This document shows positions 1 through 6,712 of a DNA stretch of 8,562 nt, piece after piece (the stretch's first letter is position 1; each line of letters begins with the position of its first letter). Location of the stretch: assembly GCA_964439135.1 (NCBI GenBank), contig CAYTNN010000192.1:1-8562 (forward strand), read 5' to 3'. The position numbers and the translations under genes are program-made. The stretch is from JAFGPJ01 sp964439135. GTDB lineage: Bacteria > Planctomycetota > Phycisphaerae > Sedimentisphaerales > Anaerobacaceae. Under the pieces are notes generated by a model. It was not told where the DNA came from, searched no databases, and worked only from the letters and a program-made list of their open reading frames with translations.

Positions 1-680
1 TGATGCCGGCCCTTAATCGGGTCAAAGAGCAGGGAAAGCGTGCCGCGTGCCTGAGCAATGTCAAGCAAATGACCCTTGCGTGGATAATGTACGCGTATGA
101 GAACGATGATAAGATCGTCAACGGGAGCACCTTCTTCCCGCGGGATGGTGAGCCGGCCTGGATAGGCGCGGAGTGGAACTTTGACGGGACCGCTGAAGAG
201 CAGCGTGAAAACCTTAAAGACGGCATACTCTACCCATACTGTAATGATGTCGATATTTTCAAATGTCCCACGGGGATTCGCGGAGAAGTGCTGACATACG
301 CGATTGTCGATGCGATGAATGGCGCCACGAGCATACCGGGAACCGCGGACTTGATGATAAAGCGCTTAAGCCAGATCCGCGGGCCCGGCGAGCGGTTCGT
401 GTTCATTGACGAAGGCAAGATATCGCCCGATAGCTGGACCGTGTTCTACGACCAGGAAAGCTGGTGGGACCTACCGACAGTTCGGCATGGGGACGGTACG
501 AATTTCTCATTCGTCGACGGTCACAGCGACTACTGGAAATGGAAAGATTCACGCACAGTGAAACTCGCTGAAATGACGAGCCCTCAGGCCAGCGATAGTG
601 TCCAACCGGGGAATTCGGATTTGCACGCAGTCCAGAAAGCGGCCTGGGGCAAGCTCGGCTACGTGCCCCAGAAGTTGTAG
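1..680 (+). CDS. Pseudopilin-like H-X9-DG domain protein, 5'-truncated by the window edge
   Basis: This is the C-terminal part of a type II secretion pseudopilin-like protein of the DUF1559/H-X9-DG class, which is greatly expanded in Planctomycetota. The visible frame begins with MPALNRVKEQGKRAACLSN, which in this family directly follows the hydrophobic N-terminal helix. The two bases before the ATG at 3 (tg) fit a Leu codon, as in the usual LMPAL. The prepilin cleavage/methylation motif therefore lies upstream, and the ATG at 3 is probably internal. Counting from that Met, a Cys-Pro pair occurs in FKCPTG and the signature H-X9-DG is exact, with His162 and Asp172-Gly173. These proteins are thought to be exported to the envelope; individual roles are unknown. 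The gene ends with TAG at 678-680. It is separated by 164 bp from the next gene and nothing ties it functionally to the hydrolases downstream. Confidence 0.85.
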   Translation, partial: MPALNRVKEQGKRAACLSNVKQMTLAWIMYAYENDDKIVNGSTFFPRDGEPAWIGAEWNFDGTAEEQRENLKDGILYPYCNDVDIFKCPTGIRGEVLTYAIVDAMNGATSIPGTADLMIKRLSQIRGPGERFVFIDEGKISPDSWTVFYDQESWWDLPTVRHGDGTNFSFVDGHSDYWKWKDSRTVKLAEMTSPQASDSVQPGNSDLHAVQKAAWGKLGYVPQKL

Positions 681-684
681 ACCG

Positions 685-699
685 GGCAAATCGATTGCC
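685..699 (+). terminator. Weak hairpin just after the pseudopilin-like gene
   Basis: GGCAA (685-689) and TTGCC (695-699) can form a 5-bp stem with a 5-nt loop, five bases after the stop codon at 680. There is no T-tract after it, so it is a poor intrinsic terminator and may be chance. A second AT-rich 6-bp stem (TGATTT 722-727, AAATCA 733-738) follows. Confidence 0.15.
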
Positions 700-761
700 A
701 ATGCTGAAGAACTATTGTTAGTGATTTGTTCGAAATCATTCACAAGGCCGTGGAATCCTAA

Positions 762-810
762 TTGTCAACAGGCGATTGGACTGGTATCCGGCCGGAACCT
801 GCGTTAGAAT
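762..810 (+). promoter_or_regulatory. Possible promoter of the single-domain ceramidase-like gene
   Basis: The 164-bp gap 681-844 holds no gene. TAGAAT at 805-810 matches the sigma-70 -10 consensus in 5 of 6 positions and lies 34 bp before the ATG at 845, but no good -35 sits 17 bp upstream of it. TTGTCA at 762-767 matches the -35 consensus in 5 of 6 positions but would pair, at 17 bp, with the poor -10 TATCCG at 785-790. A promoter is plausible in this gap, but which hexamers are used is not settled by the sequence. Confidence 0.3.
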
Positions 811-844
811 ACCCTGTTGTAACCAGGTACGAGGACCAATCGCT

Positions 845-2227
845 ATGAGAAAGAATATTGCTGTCAAATCACTGACGTGGGTTTTGGTTGTTGTTTTAAG
901 CCTTCATATTTTCTGTCCTGGCGCTCAAGCCGTGCTCAAAGGAGGGTGTGCGAAGGTAAATATTACTCCGCCGCTCGGGATACCGCTGATCGGCTCATAC
1001 GGCAAGCCGAGCGACGATGTCCTCGACGAGCTATACGCTAAAGCGCTGGTTCTCGATGACGGCAATAATACCCTGGTTATCGTTTCGTGTGATTTGCTTT
1101 ATACGCCTTTAGAAGAGATTGCCGGGCCGGCACGGAAAATTATCACCGAAAAGACCGGCATTCCCGAAAAGAATATCCTCATCTGTGCTACGCACACTCA
1201 TTCGGGGCCGGAAGTTTTCACCAAATCCAAGTTCATGACCGCAGGGGATGCACCACCTCAGCCCATCGACCGGTACTATCTCGATACACTCGTAAAAAAA
1301 ATCGCAGGCTCGGCGTTGATTGCTCACAAAGAAATGCAGGAGGTAAAGATTGGGGCGGCTAAAGGCCAGGCTCCCGAAATCGTTTATAACCGAAGGCCGA
1401 AAAATAATGACGGCCTTGTGAAAATGGCTTTTACCTTGCCGCCGGAGGTAAGAGCCACAAGGAAAGTTGTAGTCGATCCAGGCGGTGACGTGAGAACGAC
1501 ATTTGTCCTGCCTGATGATAAGACTAAATGGAAATTTGGGCCTGTTGATCCGGAGGTTTGCGTGCTGAGGGTCGAGAATACGGATGGCGAAATTCTCGCT
1601 TCTATGGTCAATTTCGGCTGTCACCCGGTTTCGATATATCCTTTTCTGAGTACCGCAGTATCGGCCGATTATCCCGCGTTTGTTACAGGCGTTGTCGAAC
1701 GGGCGGAAGGGGGGCTGTGTTTGTTTACTCTCGGGCTGGCGGGCGACGCCGTGCCGTTCGACAGGGGAGTCCTGCCCCGCCGGCAGATCGGCAGGGCGGT
1801 TGGAGGCGAGGCCCTCAGGCGGCTTCAGTTCGTCATGACCACCGATGATGTCACTCTGAGAGGCCTTAAAAAAGAGGTTGCGTTTCCAACAAAAAAACCG
1901 ACGCCGGGGGAAGCCGCCGGGGATGATAAAACCCCCGAGCCGGTGATAAGCGAGATTCAGGTGCTGCGAATTGGTGACATATATATTCTGGGACTACCCG
2001 GCGAGGTCCTCGTGGAAGTGGGGCTCCAGATAAAGAAACGGGCGGGACTGGAGAATCTTTTTATTGTAACGCTCAGTAACGACGCCATCGGATACGTATG
2101 TCACAGTGCCGCTTACGACGAAGGAGGATACGAACCGGCCGGTGCGACAAACCTCGCCAAAGGCGCCGGCGAAATCATGATAGAAAAGGCGCTGGAGCTA
2201 ATCGGCCAAATCAAATCCCGCCGATAG
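845..2227 (+). CDS. Secreted neutral/alkaline ceramidase-like protein, single domain
   Basis: The product is 460 aa and resembles the N-terminal catalytic domain of neutral/alkaline non-lysosomal ceramidases (Ceramidase_alk family). The ATG at 845 is preferred because an AGGA-type ribosome site lies about 10 nt upstream (831-837) and because it gives a clean signal peptide: basic RK, a hydrophobic core, and an AQA cleavage site after residue 29. A TTG at 776 would bury the signal behind 23 extra residues. Family landmarks are THTHSGP (His117, His119), a CHP motif (His260), a GLPGE motif (Glu387) and a GYV motif (Tyr417). They match the order of the zinc ligands of the Pseudomonas enzyme. The GDxSP nucleophile motif is here GDAVP (300-304), with Val303 in place of the catalytic Ser, and the NRS loop is NRR (182-184). 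A Lys/Pro-rich, low-complexity stretch follows the GDAVP region. The protein is far shorter than true ceramidases (about 650 aa or more) and lacks their C-terminal domain. It is probably a periplasmic or secreted metal-dependent hydrolase of unknown substrate. It converges on the fused homologue. Confidence 0.88.
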   Translation: MRKNIAVKSLTWVLVVVLSLHIFCPGAQAVLKGGCAKVNITPPLGIPLIGSYGKPSDDVLDELYAKALVLDDGNNTLVIVSCDLLYTPLEEIAGPARKIITEKTGIPEKNILICATHTHSGPEVFTKSKFMTAGDAPPQPIDRYYLDTLVKKIAGSALIAHKEMQEVKIGAAKGQAPEIVYNRRPKNNDGLVKMAFTLPPEVRATRKVVVDPGGDVRTTFVLPDDKTKWKFGPVDPEVCVLRVENTDGEILASMVNFGCHPVSIYPFLSTAVSADYPAFVTGVVERAEGGLCLFTLGLAGDAVPFDRGVLPRRQIGRAVGGEALRRLQFVMTTDDVTLRGLKKEVAFPTKKPTPGEAAGDDKTPEPVISEIQVLRIGDIYILGLPGEVLVEVGLQIKKRAGLENLFIVTLSNDAIGYVCHSAAYDEGGYEPAGATNLAKGAGEIMIEKALELIGQIKSRR

Positions 2228-2235
2228 TCTACGGT

Positions 2236-2253
2236 GGTGCGAAATATCGCATC
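2236..2253. terminator. Hairpin between the two convergent ceramidase-like genes
   Basis: The 26-bp gap between the convergent stop codons contains a 7-bp stem with one G-T pair (GGTGCGA 2236-2242, TCGCATC 2247-2253) and an AATA loop. No T-tract follows on either strand, so intrinsic termination would be inefficient. Its position makes a shared bidirectional terminator plausible, nothing more. Confidence 0.3.
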
Positions 2254-4716
2254 CTAATTCCGGTGAAGAATCTCCGGTGTTTTTTCGCGGAAGAACTCCA
2301 GCCATTCCTTCATGATGGCAGCCGGAATGTCGTTTTTCCGCCGGGCGTACTCGTCGATGGTCGTGCCCCAGTAGAAGCCGATCCAGCCGTCGGCGATCTC
2401 GCGCGAACCGTCGACAAAGCGTCTGAAATCCTCCTGGCCGCACCAGAGCGGCGAAGTCTCCTCGATCACGAGCGGCTTGCCGACTTCGTAAACCGCGAGT
2501 GCCTTTAGTGCCTTTTCGACTTCGCCTTTCTTCGGGTAGAAATGAACGCTGGCGAAATCCAGATTTTCACCGACTTCTTTAGAGTAAAAGAACGGTTTGG
2601 CGTTCGGCCAGACGTGGGCCCAGGGAATCACGCCGACCGTTATCATGTGCCGCTCGTCGTGCTTTCGGATCGCCGCGACGAGCTTGTCCACCCAGGCCTT
2701 CGCTACCTTCTCTCTCGTTCGCCCTGCAAGGTCGAGCGTGATTCGCTGCACAAAGTTTTTGCCCCCGAACTCGCCTGCCAGCCACTCGGTCTCCGCCTTG
2801 TCACCACCGGGCAGGATAGGCTCGTTCATCAGGTCGTAGCAGAAGATCGCGTCGCTTTGGGCGCATATCTTTGCCACCGCCTCCCAGAATCGTGCCTGGA
2901 CATCCCAGCGTGCGGCTTCATCCATCGTGTCGTACCAATCGGGCACATCATTCTTATGGTAGCAGCCCAGGCCCGTGATATCGAGATAGAGCCTGGTTTG
3001 CTCGGCCAGTTCCACGAGGCGGGCAAGCTGATCGAGTGACGCTTTGTTCGGCTCGGTCGGTGTCTGCATGAATTTTGCAATTTGAGGATGAATCCGAATC
3101 ACGTTAGCGCCGAGTTCCTTGATTTCCTTAAAATCTTCCACAACGGTTGGCCACTCTTTATGCCAGTAGTCCTCAAGTAACCGCCCCGGATCATCGTGGT
3201 CATAGTTGACGCCCCAGGCCAGAAACTTCTCGCCCGACCCGGCACGGACAAAGCCGCTCCCATCCTCACTTGGGCGAATCAGCTCCAGTTTGCTTTTGGG
3301 CTGCGGGCTCTGCGCCAGCTCATGGACCTTAGCGACAATCAACTCCTCGACCGACGGGGCGAACGGGCCGGGCAGGTCCGTGTACCGCATGGCGTCGCCT
3401 GCCTCGTAGCCGCCTTCCCGCAGAACACGGGCCGAAGGGACATAACCGAAAACGTCGTTCGAGTAGCCGGCCACCCAGACCGCCGCACCGGGCAGCTCCG
3501 ACTTCAAACGCAGCGAGTAGTCCACCACGACCTCGCCGGCCAGGGCAACCATCGTCAGGTCGTCGCCGAACCGGACGACCTGCACCAGATATGGATAGGT
3601 CGTCCGGATGGCCCCGTTTTGCTCAAGCTCCTCCAGCAGCACTTCCGCGTGTCGGCGGTCATACTTGTCTTTCGACTTAGCTTTTTGTTCGAGTTGCTCG
3701 CGGGTGGGCACCTTGGCGAATTCCAGCGTCACCGTATCGAGAGCAGCCCGAACCGGCCCGGCGACGGGACGTGCCTGCGGGGCCAGTGCCGATTCGACGC
3801 CGTTGGCCAATGCTCGGCCGTGCTGCATACAATAATCAAGAGTACGACGAGGGTACGGATTCTGGTCTCCGCCGCAGCCGGCCATAAACATCGCGGTCGT
3901 ACCGGGATGGGCCTGCTCTATATACTCCTGGGCGAAGCCGGCGTAGTCGCCGCAGTACTGATAGAAGCTGAGGGTCGTGCAGTGACAGGCGTATCCGAAC
4001 AGCACGGCTCGCAATTTGCCTTCCGGGCTATCGATTCGCAGGACGGGAACATCATGGTCGACCGGGCCGTCCGGATTCGGACTGTTCCGAACACCCGTCT
4101 CAGTTTTCAGACGCCGGTTCATGGCGAAGCCCGCGCGGGCGTGCGTGTAGCTTAGTTTTGCCGGGGCCAGGTTTTCTATTGCCCGGCCGATCAGTTCCAG
4201 CAGTTTTTCCTGAAGGTCGTCCACGTATTGATTGCTTTGCTGAATCTGCTCCGGCGACAGGCCGTACAGGGTATTGCCGTAGATGGAATATCTCGTTTCG
4301 CGGATCACCGGGCCCGAATGCGTGTGCGATGCATTCAGCAACAAAGCCTCCGGTTCGAGCTTGTAGGATTGTTTTGCGTGCTCGGCCAGCCAGTCACGCA
4401 TCGGGCGCGGAATGCCGATCAGATCGACCGTGACTATTACCAGCCGCGTGCCATATTCATCTTCCAGCGCCAGAGCTTTGGCATGCAAATCATGGACTTT
4501 TCCCTCCGAAGGTTTGTTCCTCGCCGCGTAGCCGGCCATCCACATCGACTCATCCGGTGTAATGACAATCGAGGCGACACCCGCCTTGAAGCTTTCCTGT
4601 TGGCCCGCCCGGGCGCAGGGGAGCCAATTGGTTGAACATGCCAAGGCAATCAGGCATAGCAGCCAAAACGATAACGCCGGCCTTAATTTCGGAATGTTTA
4701 TAGTATGTCGCTTCAT
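2254..4716 (-). CDS. Secreted ceramidase-like domain fused to a GH5-like glycoside hydrolase
   Basis: The product is 820 aa. The ATG at 4716 is chosen because GGGGAG (4724-4729) lies 7 nt upstream; the in-frame ATG at 4731, five codons earlier, has no ribosome site. Residues 1-37 form a signal peptide ending in ARA. Residues about 42-468 are a ceramidase-like domain: SHTHSGP (His131, His133), NRR loop (200-202), CHC (His245), GGDQNP (Asn286 at the nucleophile Ser position), LAGE (Glu395), GYV (Tyr425). A short Gln/Pro/Lys linker (about 469-475) leads to a clan GH-A (beta/alpha)8 hydrolase domain (about 476-820). That domain has the acid/base motif MNEP (Glu632), the barrel strand GANVIRIHP, an SVHFYP strand, and the nucleophile strand KPLVIEETSP (Glu752/753; Glu753 fits GH5 best). 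Both catalytic Glu positions look intact, so the C-terminal half is probably an active glycosidase, subfamily unknown. Transcription is divergent from the symporter operon. The frame is uninterrupted, so this is a true fusion and not two adjacent genes. Confidence 0.9.
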   Translation of the reverse strand: MKRHTINIPKLRPALSFWLLCLIALACSTNWLPCARAGQQESFKAGVASIVITPDESMWMAGYAARNKPSEGKVHDLHAKALALEDEYGTRLVIVTVDLIGIPRPMRDWLAEHAKQSYKLEPEALLLNASHTHSGPVIRETRYSIYGNTLYGLSPEQIQQSNQYVDDLQEKLLELIGRAIENLAPAKLSYTHARAGFAMNRRLKTETGVRNSPNPDGPVDHDVPVLRIDSPEGKLRAVLFGYACHCTTLSFYQYCGDYAGFAQEYIEQAHPGTTAMFMAGCGGDQNPYPRRTLDYCMQHGRALANGVESALAPQARPVAGPVRAALDTVTLEFAKVPTREQLEQKAKSKDKYDRRHAEVLLEELEQNGAIRTTYPYLVQVVRFGDDLTMVALAGEVVVDYSLRLKSELPGAAVWVAGYSNDVFGYVPSARVLREGGYEAGDAMRYTDLPGPFAPSVEELIVAKVHELAQSPQPKSKLELIRPSEDGSGFVRAGSGEKFLAWGVNYDHDDPGRLLEDYWHKEWPTVVEDFKEIKELGANVIRIHPQIAKFMQTPTEPNKASLDQLARLVELAEQTRLYLDITGLGCYHKNDVPDWYDTMDEAARWDVQARFWEAVAKICAQSDAIFCYDLMNEPILPGGDKAETEWLAGEFGGKNFVQRITLDLAGRTREKVAKAWVDKLVAAIRKHDERHMITVGVIPWAHVWPNAKPFFYSKEVGENLDFASVHFYPKKGEVEKALKALAVYEVGKPLVIEETSPLWCGQEDFRRFVDGSREIADGWIGFYWGTTIDEYARRKNDIPAAIMKEWLEFFREKTPEILHRN

Positions 4717-4751
4717 CTCGGAACTCCCCATATTACTTTAACTTGTTTACT

Positions 4752-4771
4752 TGTCCCAATATGTCTCAATA
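4752..4771. repeat. Tandem 10-bp direct repeat, possible operator
   Basis: TGTCCCAATA (4752-4761) is followed immediately by TGTCTCAATA (4762-4771), differing at one base. An 8-bp inverted copy of the core, ATTGAGAC, lies at 4897-4904. The tandem copies sit just upstream of the leftward hydrolase gene, and the inverted copy sits downstream of the predicted rightward promoter. The layout suits binding sites for a regulator acting on both divergent genes, but short matches like this can arise by chance. Confidence 0.35.
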
Positions 4772-4829
4772 GTACCTTTATTGCCGGACGAGTTCCAGCG
4801 GTCTTTTTCGTAAATCTCTTTTTTCATTC

Positions 4830-4858
4830 TTGCCGAGTCCCCCGCCGATTCCTATAAT
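4830..4858 (+). promoter_or_regulatory. Sigma-70-like promoter for the symporter operon
   Basis: A perfect -10 hexamer TATAAT (4853-4858) is spaced exactly 17 bp from TTGCCG (4830-4835), which matches the -35 consensus in 4 of 6 positions. The predicted start near 4865 leaves a leader of about 110 nt before the symporter ATG at 4975, long enough to hold the inverted repeat at 4897-4904. No equally good promoter was seen on the opposite strand for the hydrolase fusion gene. The 258-bp region 4717-4974 holds no gene. Confidence 0.55.
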
Positions 4859-4974
4859 AGCTGTTCAATAGCGATGTTTTTAGAAAAGGGATGCTAATTG
4901 AGACGCTGGAATGCAAATACGAATATCTTCATTCCCAAATCTACATTCAAAATTGAAATGCCGGAGGTTCATGG

Positions 4975-6687
4975 ATGTTAGGCCTTAAACTCTTTGACTG
5001 GGTCGTAATTGTCGTTTATCTGTTCGGTATTACGCTCATCGGTTTCTGGGCGGTCAGGAAGGTCCGCAGTTCCGCCAGCTTTTTCATCGGTGACCGCAAG
5101 TTCGGTAAAGTGATGATGGCGTTCTTCATGTTCGGCTCGGGTACTCATTCCGACCAGGCCGTCAGCGTTGCGGCAAAAACTTATAGTACCGGAGCTTCGG
5201 GCATCTGGTACCAGTGGCTGTGGCTCTTTGTCACGCCGTTCTTCTGGCTCATCGCGCCGTTTTTCCGCCGGATGCGGGCGGTTACCACCGGCGACTACTT
5301 TGAAATCCGTTATAGCCGAAGCGTAAGCGGGCTTTATGCCGTGATGGGAATTCTGCAGCTTCTGGTGGCAATCGGTGTGATGCTAAAAGGCTCCGGGGCC
5401 ATGGTCGAGGCTGTCTCGGGCGGAGCTATCGGCTCCGAGTTTGCGATTGTTGCGATGACCGTTATATTTCTCATATACGGCATTGCCGGAGGACTCAGCG
5501 CCGCAATAGCGACGAATTTCGTTCAGGGCCTGCTGACGGTTGTGCTGTCTTTTATCATCCTGCCGTTTGCACTGGCGAAAGTCGGCTGGATGAGCGGCCT
5601 GCGCGAGGCAATCGCGGACCCGGCCATGCTCTCTCTTGTGGCGCCGCATGAAATCACCTTCTTTTTTATTGCTATAATCGCATTCAACGCTCTGGTCGGC
5701 TGGGTGACAATGCCCGAGACCATGGCAAATTGTGCCGCGGGAAAAACGGAGATGGAAGGCCGGATGGGTGTCACCGTCGGAATTTTCGGCAAGCGAATCT
5801 GCACCGTGGCCTGGATGCTGACGGGCCTGTGTGCCGTGGCGATGTACGCCGGGGGCAAACTTGAGAATGTTGACCTTGTGTACGGCCTGATGGCTCGCGA
5901 GCTGCTGCCCGGAATTGCCCCGGGTTTAATCGGGCTGTTTATCGCGTCCATGCTCGCATCGGTTATGAGTACATGCGATTCGCTTATGGTCGTAGCTTCG
6001 GCATTATTCACCGAGAATATTTACAAGAAGTTCCTGTGCCCCGACAGGGCGGACCGGCACTATACACTTGTCGGCAGGATCGTTTCGGCCCTGGTCGTCG
6101 TCCTTGGAATACTTTTTGCGTTCAATCTGGAGAGCGTCGTCAGCGGGCTGGAGATTTTCTGGCAGGTCTCCGCGATGATGGGAATCGCCTTCTGGATCGG
6201 CCTTTTCTGGCGTCGCGCAACAGTGGCTGGCGCCTGGGCCGCGACACTGACGAGCTTCGGCGTTCTTCTGTTTAGCAGTAAGATCGCCTTTGGCGGCTAT
6301 GTGTTTTGGAACTTCAACGAGCACCTTGCCGGGAAGCTTCCGGCTTTTATGCTCTTTGATGGCGGTCTCTCTCTGCCGTGGCAGATGATTTTCTATCTGA
6401 CGGCCGGTTTCGTCGTGCTGATTGTTGTGAGTCTGTTTACGCGTAGGGCTCCGAAGGATAGATTGGACAGGCTCTATGACTGTATTCGCACGCCGATAGG
6501 CGCCGATGAGCCTGAGGCAGAGCCGTTTACACTGCCGGCCGGCGTGCAGCCGGGCCCGCGGAACGTACTGATACAGCATCCCGATTTTGAAATACCCAAA
6601 CCTACGCTCATCGGCGTTGGAGGATTTCTTGCCGCCTGGCTGGGTGTGGGTTTGCTGATCGGTGCGGTTTATTGGATAATCCAATAG
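4975..6687 (+). CDS. Sodium:solute symporter family transporter
   Basis: This 570-aa inner-membrane protein belongs to the sodium:solute symporter (SSS) family and should couple Na+ entry to uptake of a small solute, probably a sugar, sugar acid or similar. About 14 hydrophobic segments can be drawn, the first at residues 8-27 and the last at the extreme C-terminus. The family's conserved helix around the sodium site is visible as ASVMSTCDS (Ser332-Thr333, Asp335-Ser336), followed by the typical SALFTENIYKKF. Before the last helix there is a polar loop of about 70 residues containing DRLYDCIRTPIG, as in long SSS members. The start is fixed by GGAGG at 4963-4967, 7 nt upstream; an overlapping ATG at 4971 runs into a stop after five codons. 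The oxidoreductase gene follows after 25 bp, which suggests co-transcription. Its substrate cannot be read from sequence, but the neighbouring secreted hydrolases suggest a product of their action. Confidence 0.93.
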   Translation: MLGLKLFDWVVIVVYLFGITLIGFWAVRKVRSSASFFIGDRKFGKVMMAFFMFGSGTHSDQAVSVAAKTYSTGASGIWYQWLWLFVTPFFWLIAPFFRRMRAVTTGDYFEIRYSRSVSGLYAVMGILQLLVAIGVMLKGSGAMVEAVSGGAIGSEFAIVAMTVIFLIYGIAGGLSAAIATNFVQGLLTVVLSFIILPFALAKVGWMSGLREAIADPAMLSLVAPHEITFFFIAIIAFNALVGWVTMPETMANCAAGKTEMEGRMGVTVGIFGKRICTVAWMLTGLCAVAMYAGGKLENVDLVYGLMARELLPGIAPGLIGLFIASMLASVMSTCDSLMVVASALFTENIYKKFLCPDRADRHYTLVGRIVSALVVVLGILFAFNLESVVSGLEIFWQVSAMMGIAFWIGLFWRRATVAGAWAATLTSFGVLLFSSKIAFGGYVFWNFNEHLAGKLPAFMLFDGGLSLPWQMIFYLTAGFVVLIVVSLFTRRAPKDRLDRLYDCIRTPIGADEPEAEPFTLPAGVQPGPRNVLIQHPDFEIPKPTLIGVGGFLAAWLGVGLLIGAVYWIIQ

Positions 6688-6712
6688 TAGGTTACGTGTA
6701 AGGAGCTGAGCT

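Noticed and set aside
776..844. Upstream TTG start extending the first ceramidase-like gene by 23 residues
   Set aside because: It would place a polar Cys/Pro-rich stretch before an obvious signal peptide; the ATG at 845 has its own ribosome site and begins the signal peptide directly.
3196..4155. Open frame of 319 codons on the + strand inside the fusion gene
   Set aside because: It is antisense to a gene with strong two-domain family signatures, has low-complexity Arg/Gly-rich composition and no recognisable domain; long shadow frames are common opposite GC-rich genes.
2254..4716. Lipoprotein signal on the fusion protein (LIALAC, Cys27)
   Set aside because: The residues before Cys27 do not fit the lipobox order, and a clean ARA signal peptidase I site follows at residues 35-37.
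4732..4974. Riboswitch or small RNA in the leader of the symporter gene
   Set aside because: The region is AT-rich with only short repeats; I could not draw a conserved riboswitch core or a stable terminator in it.
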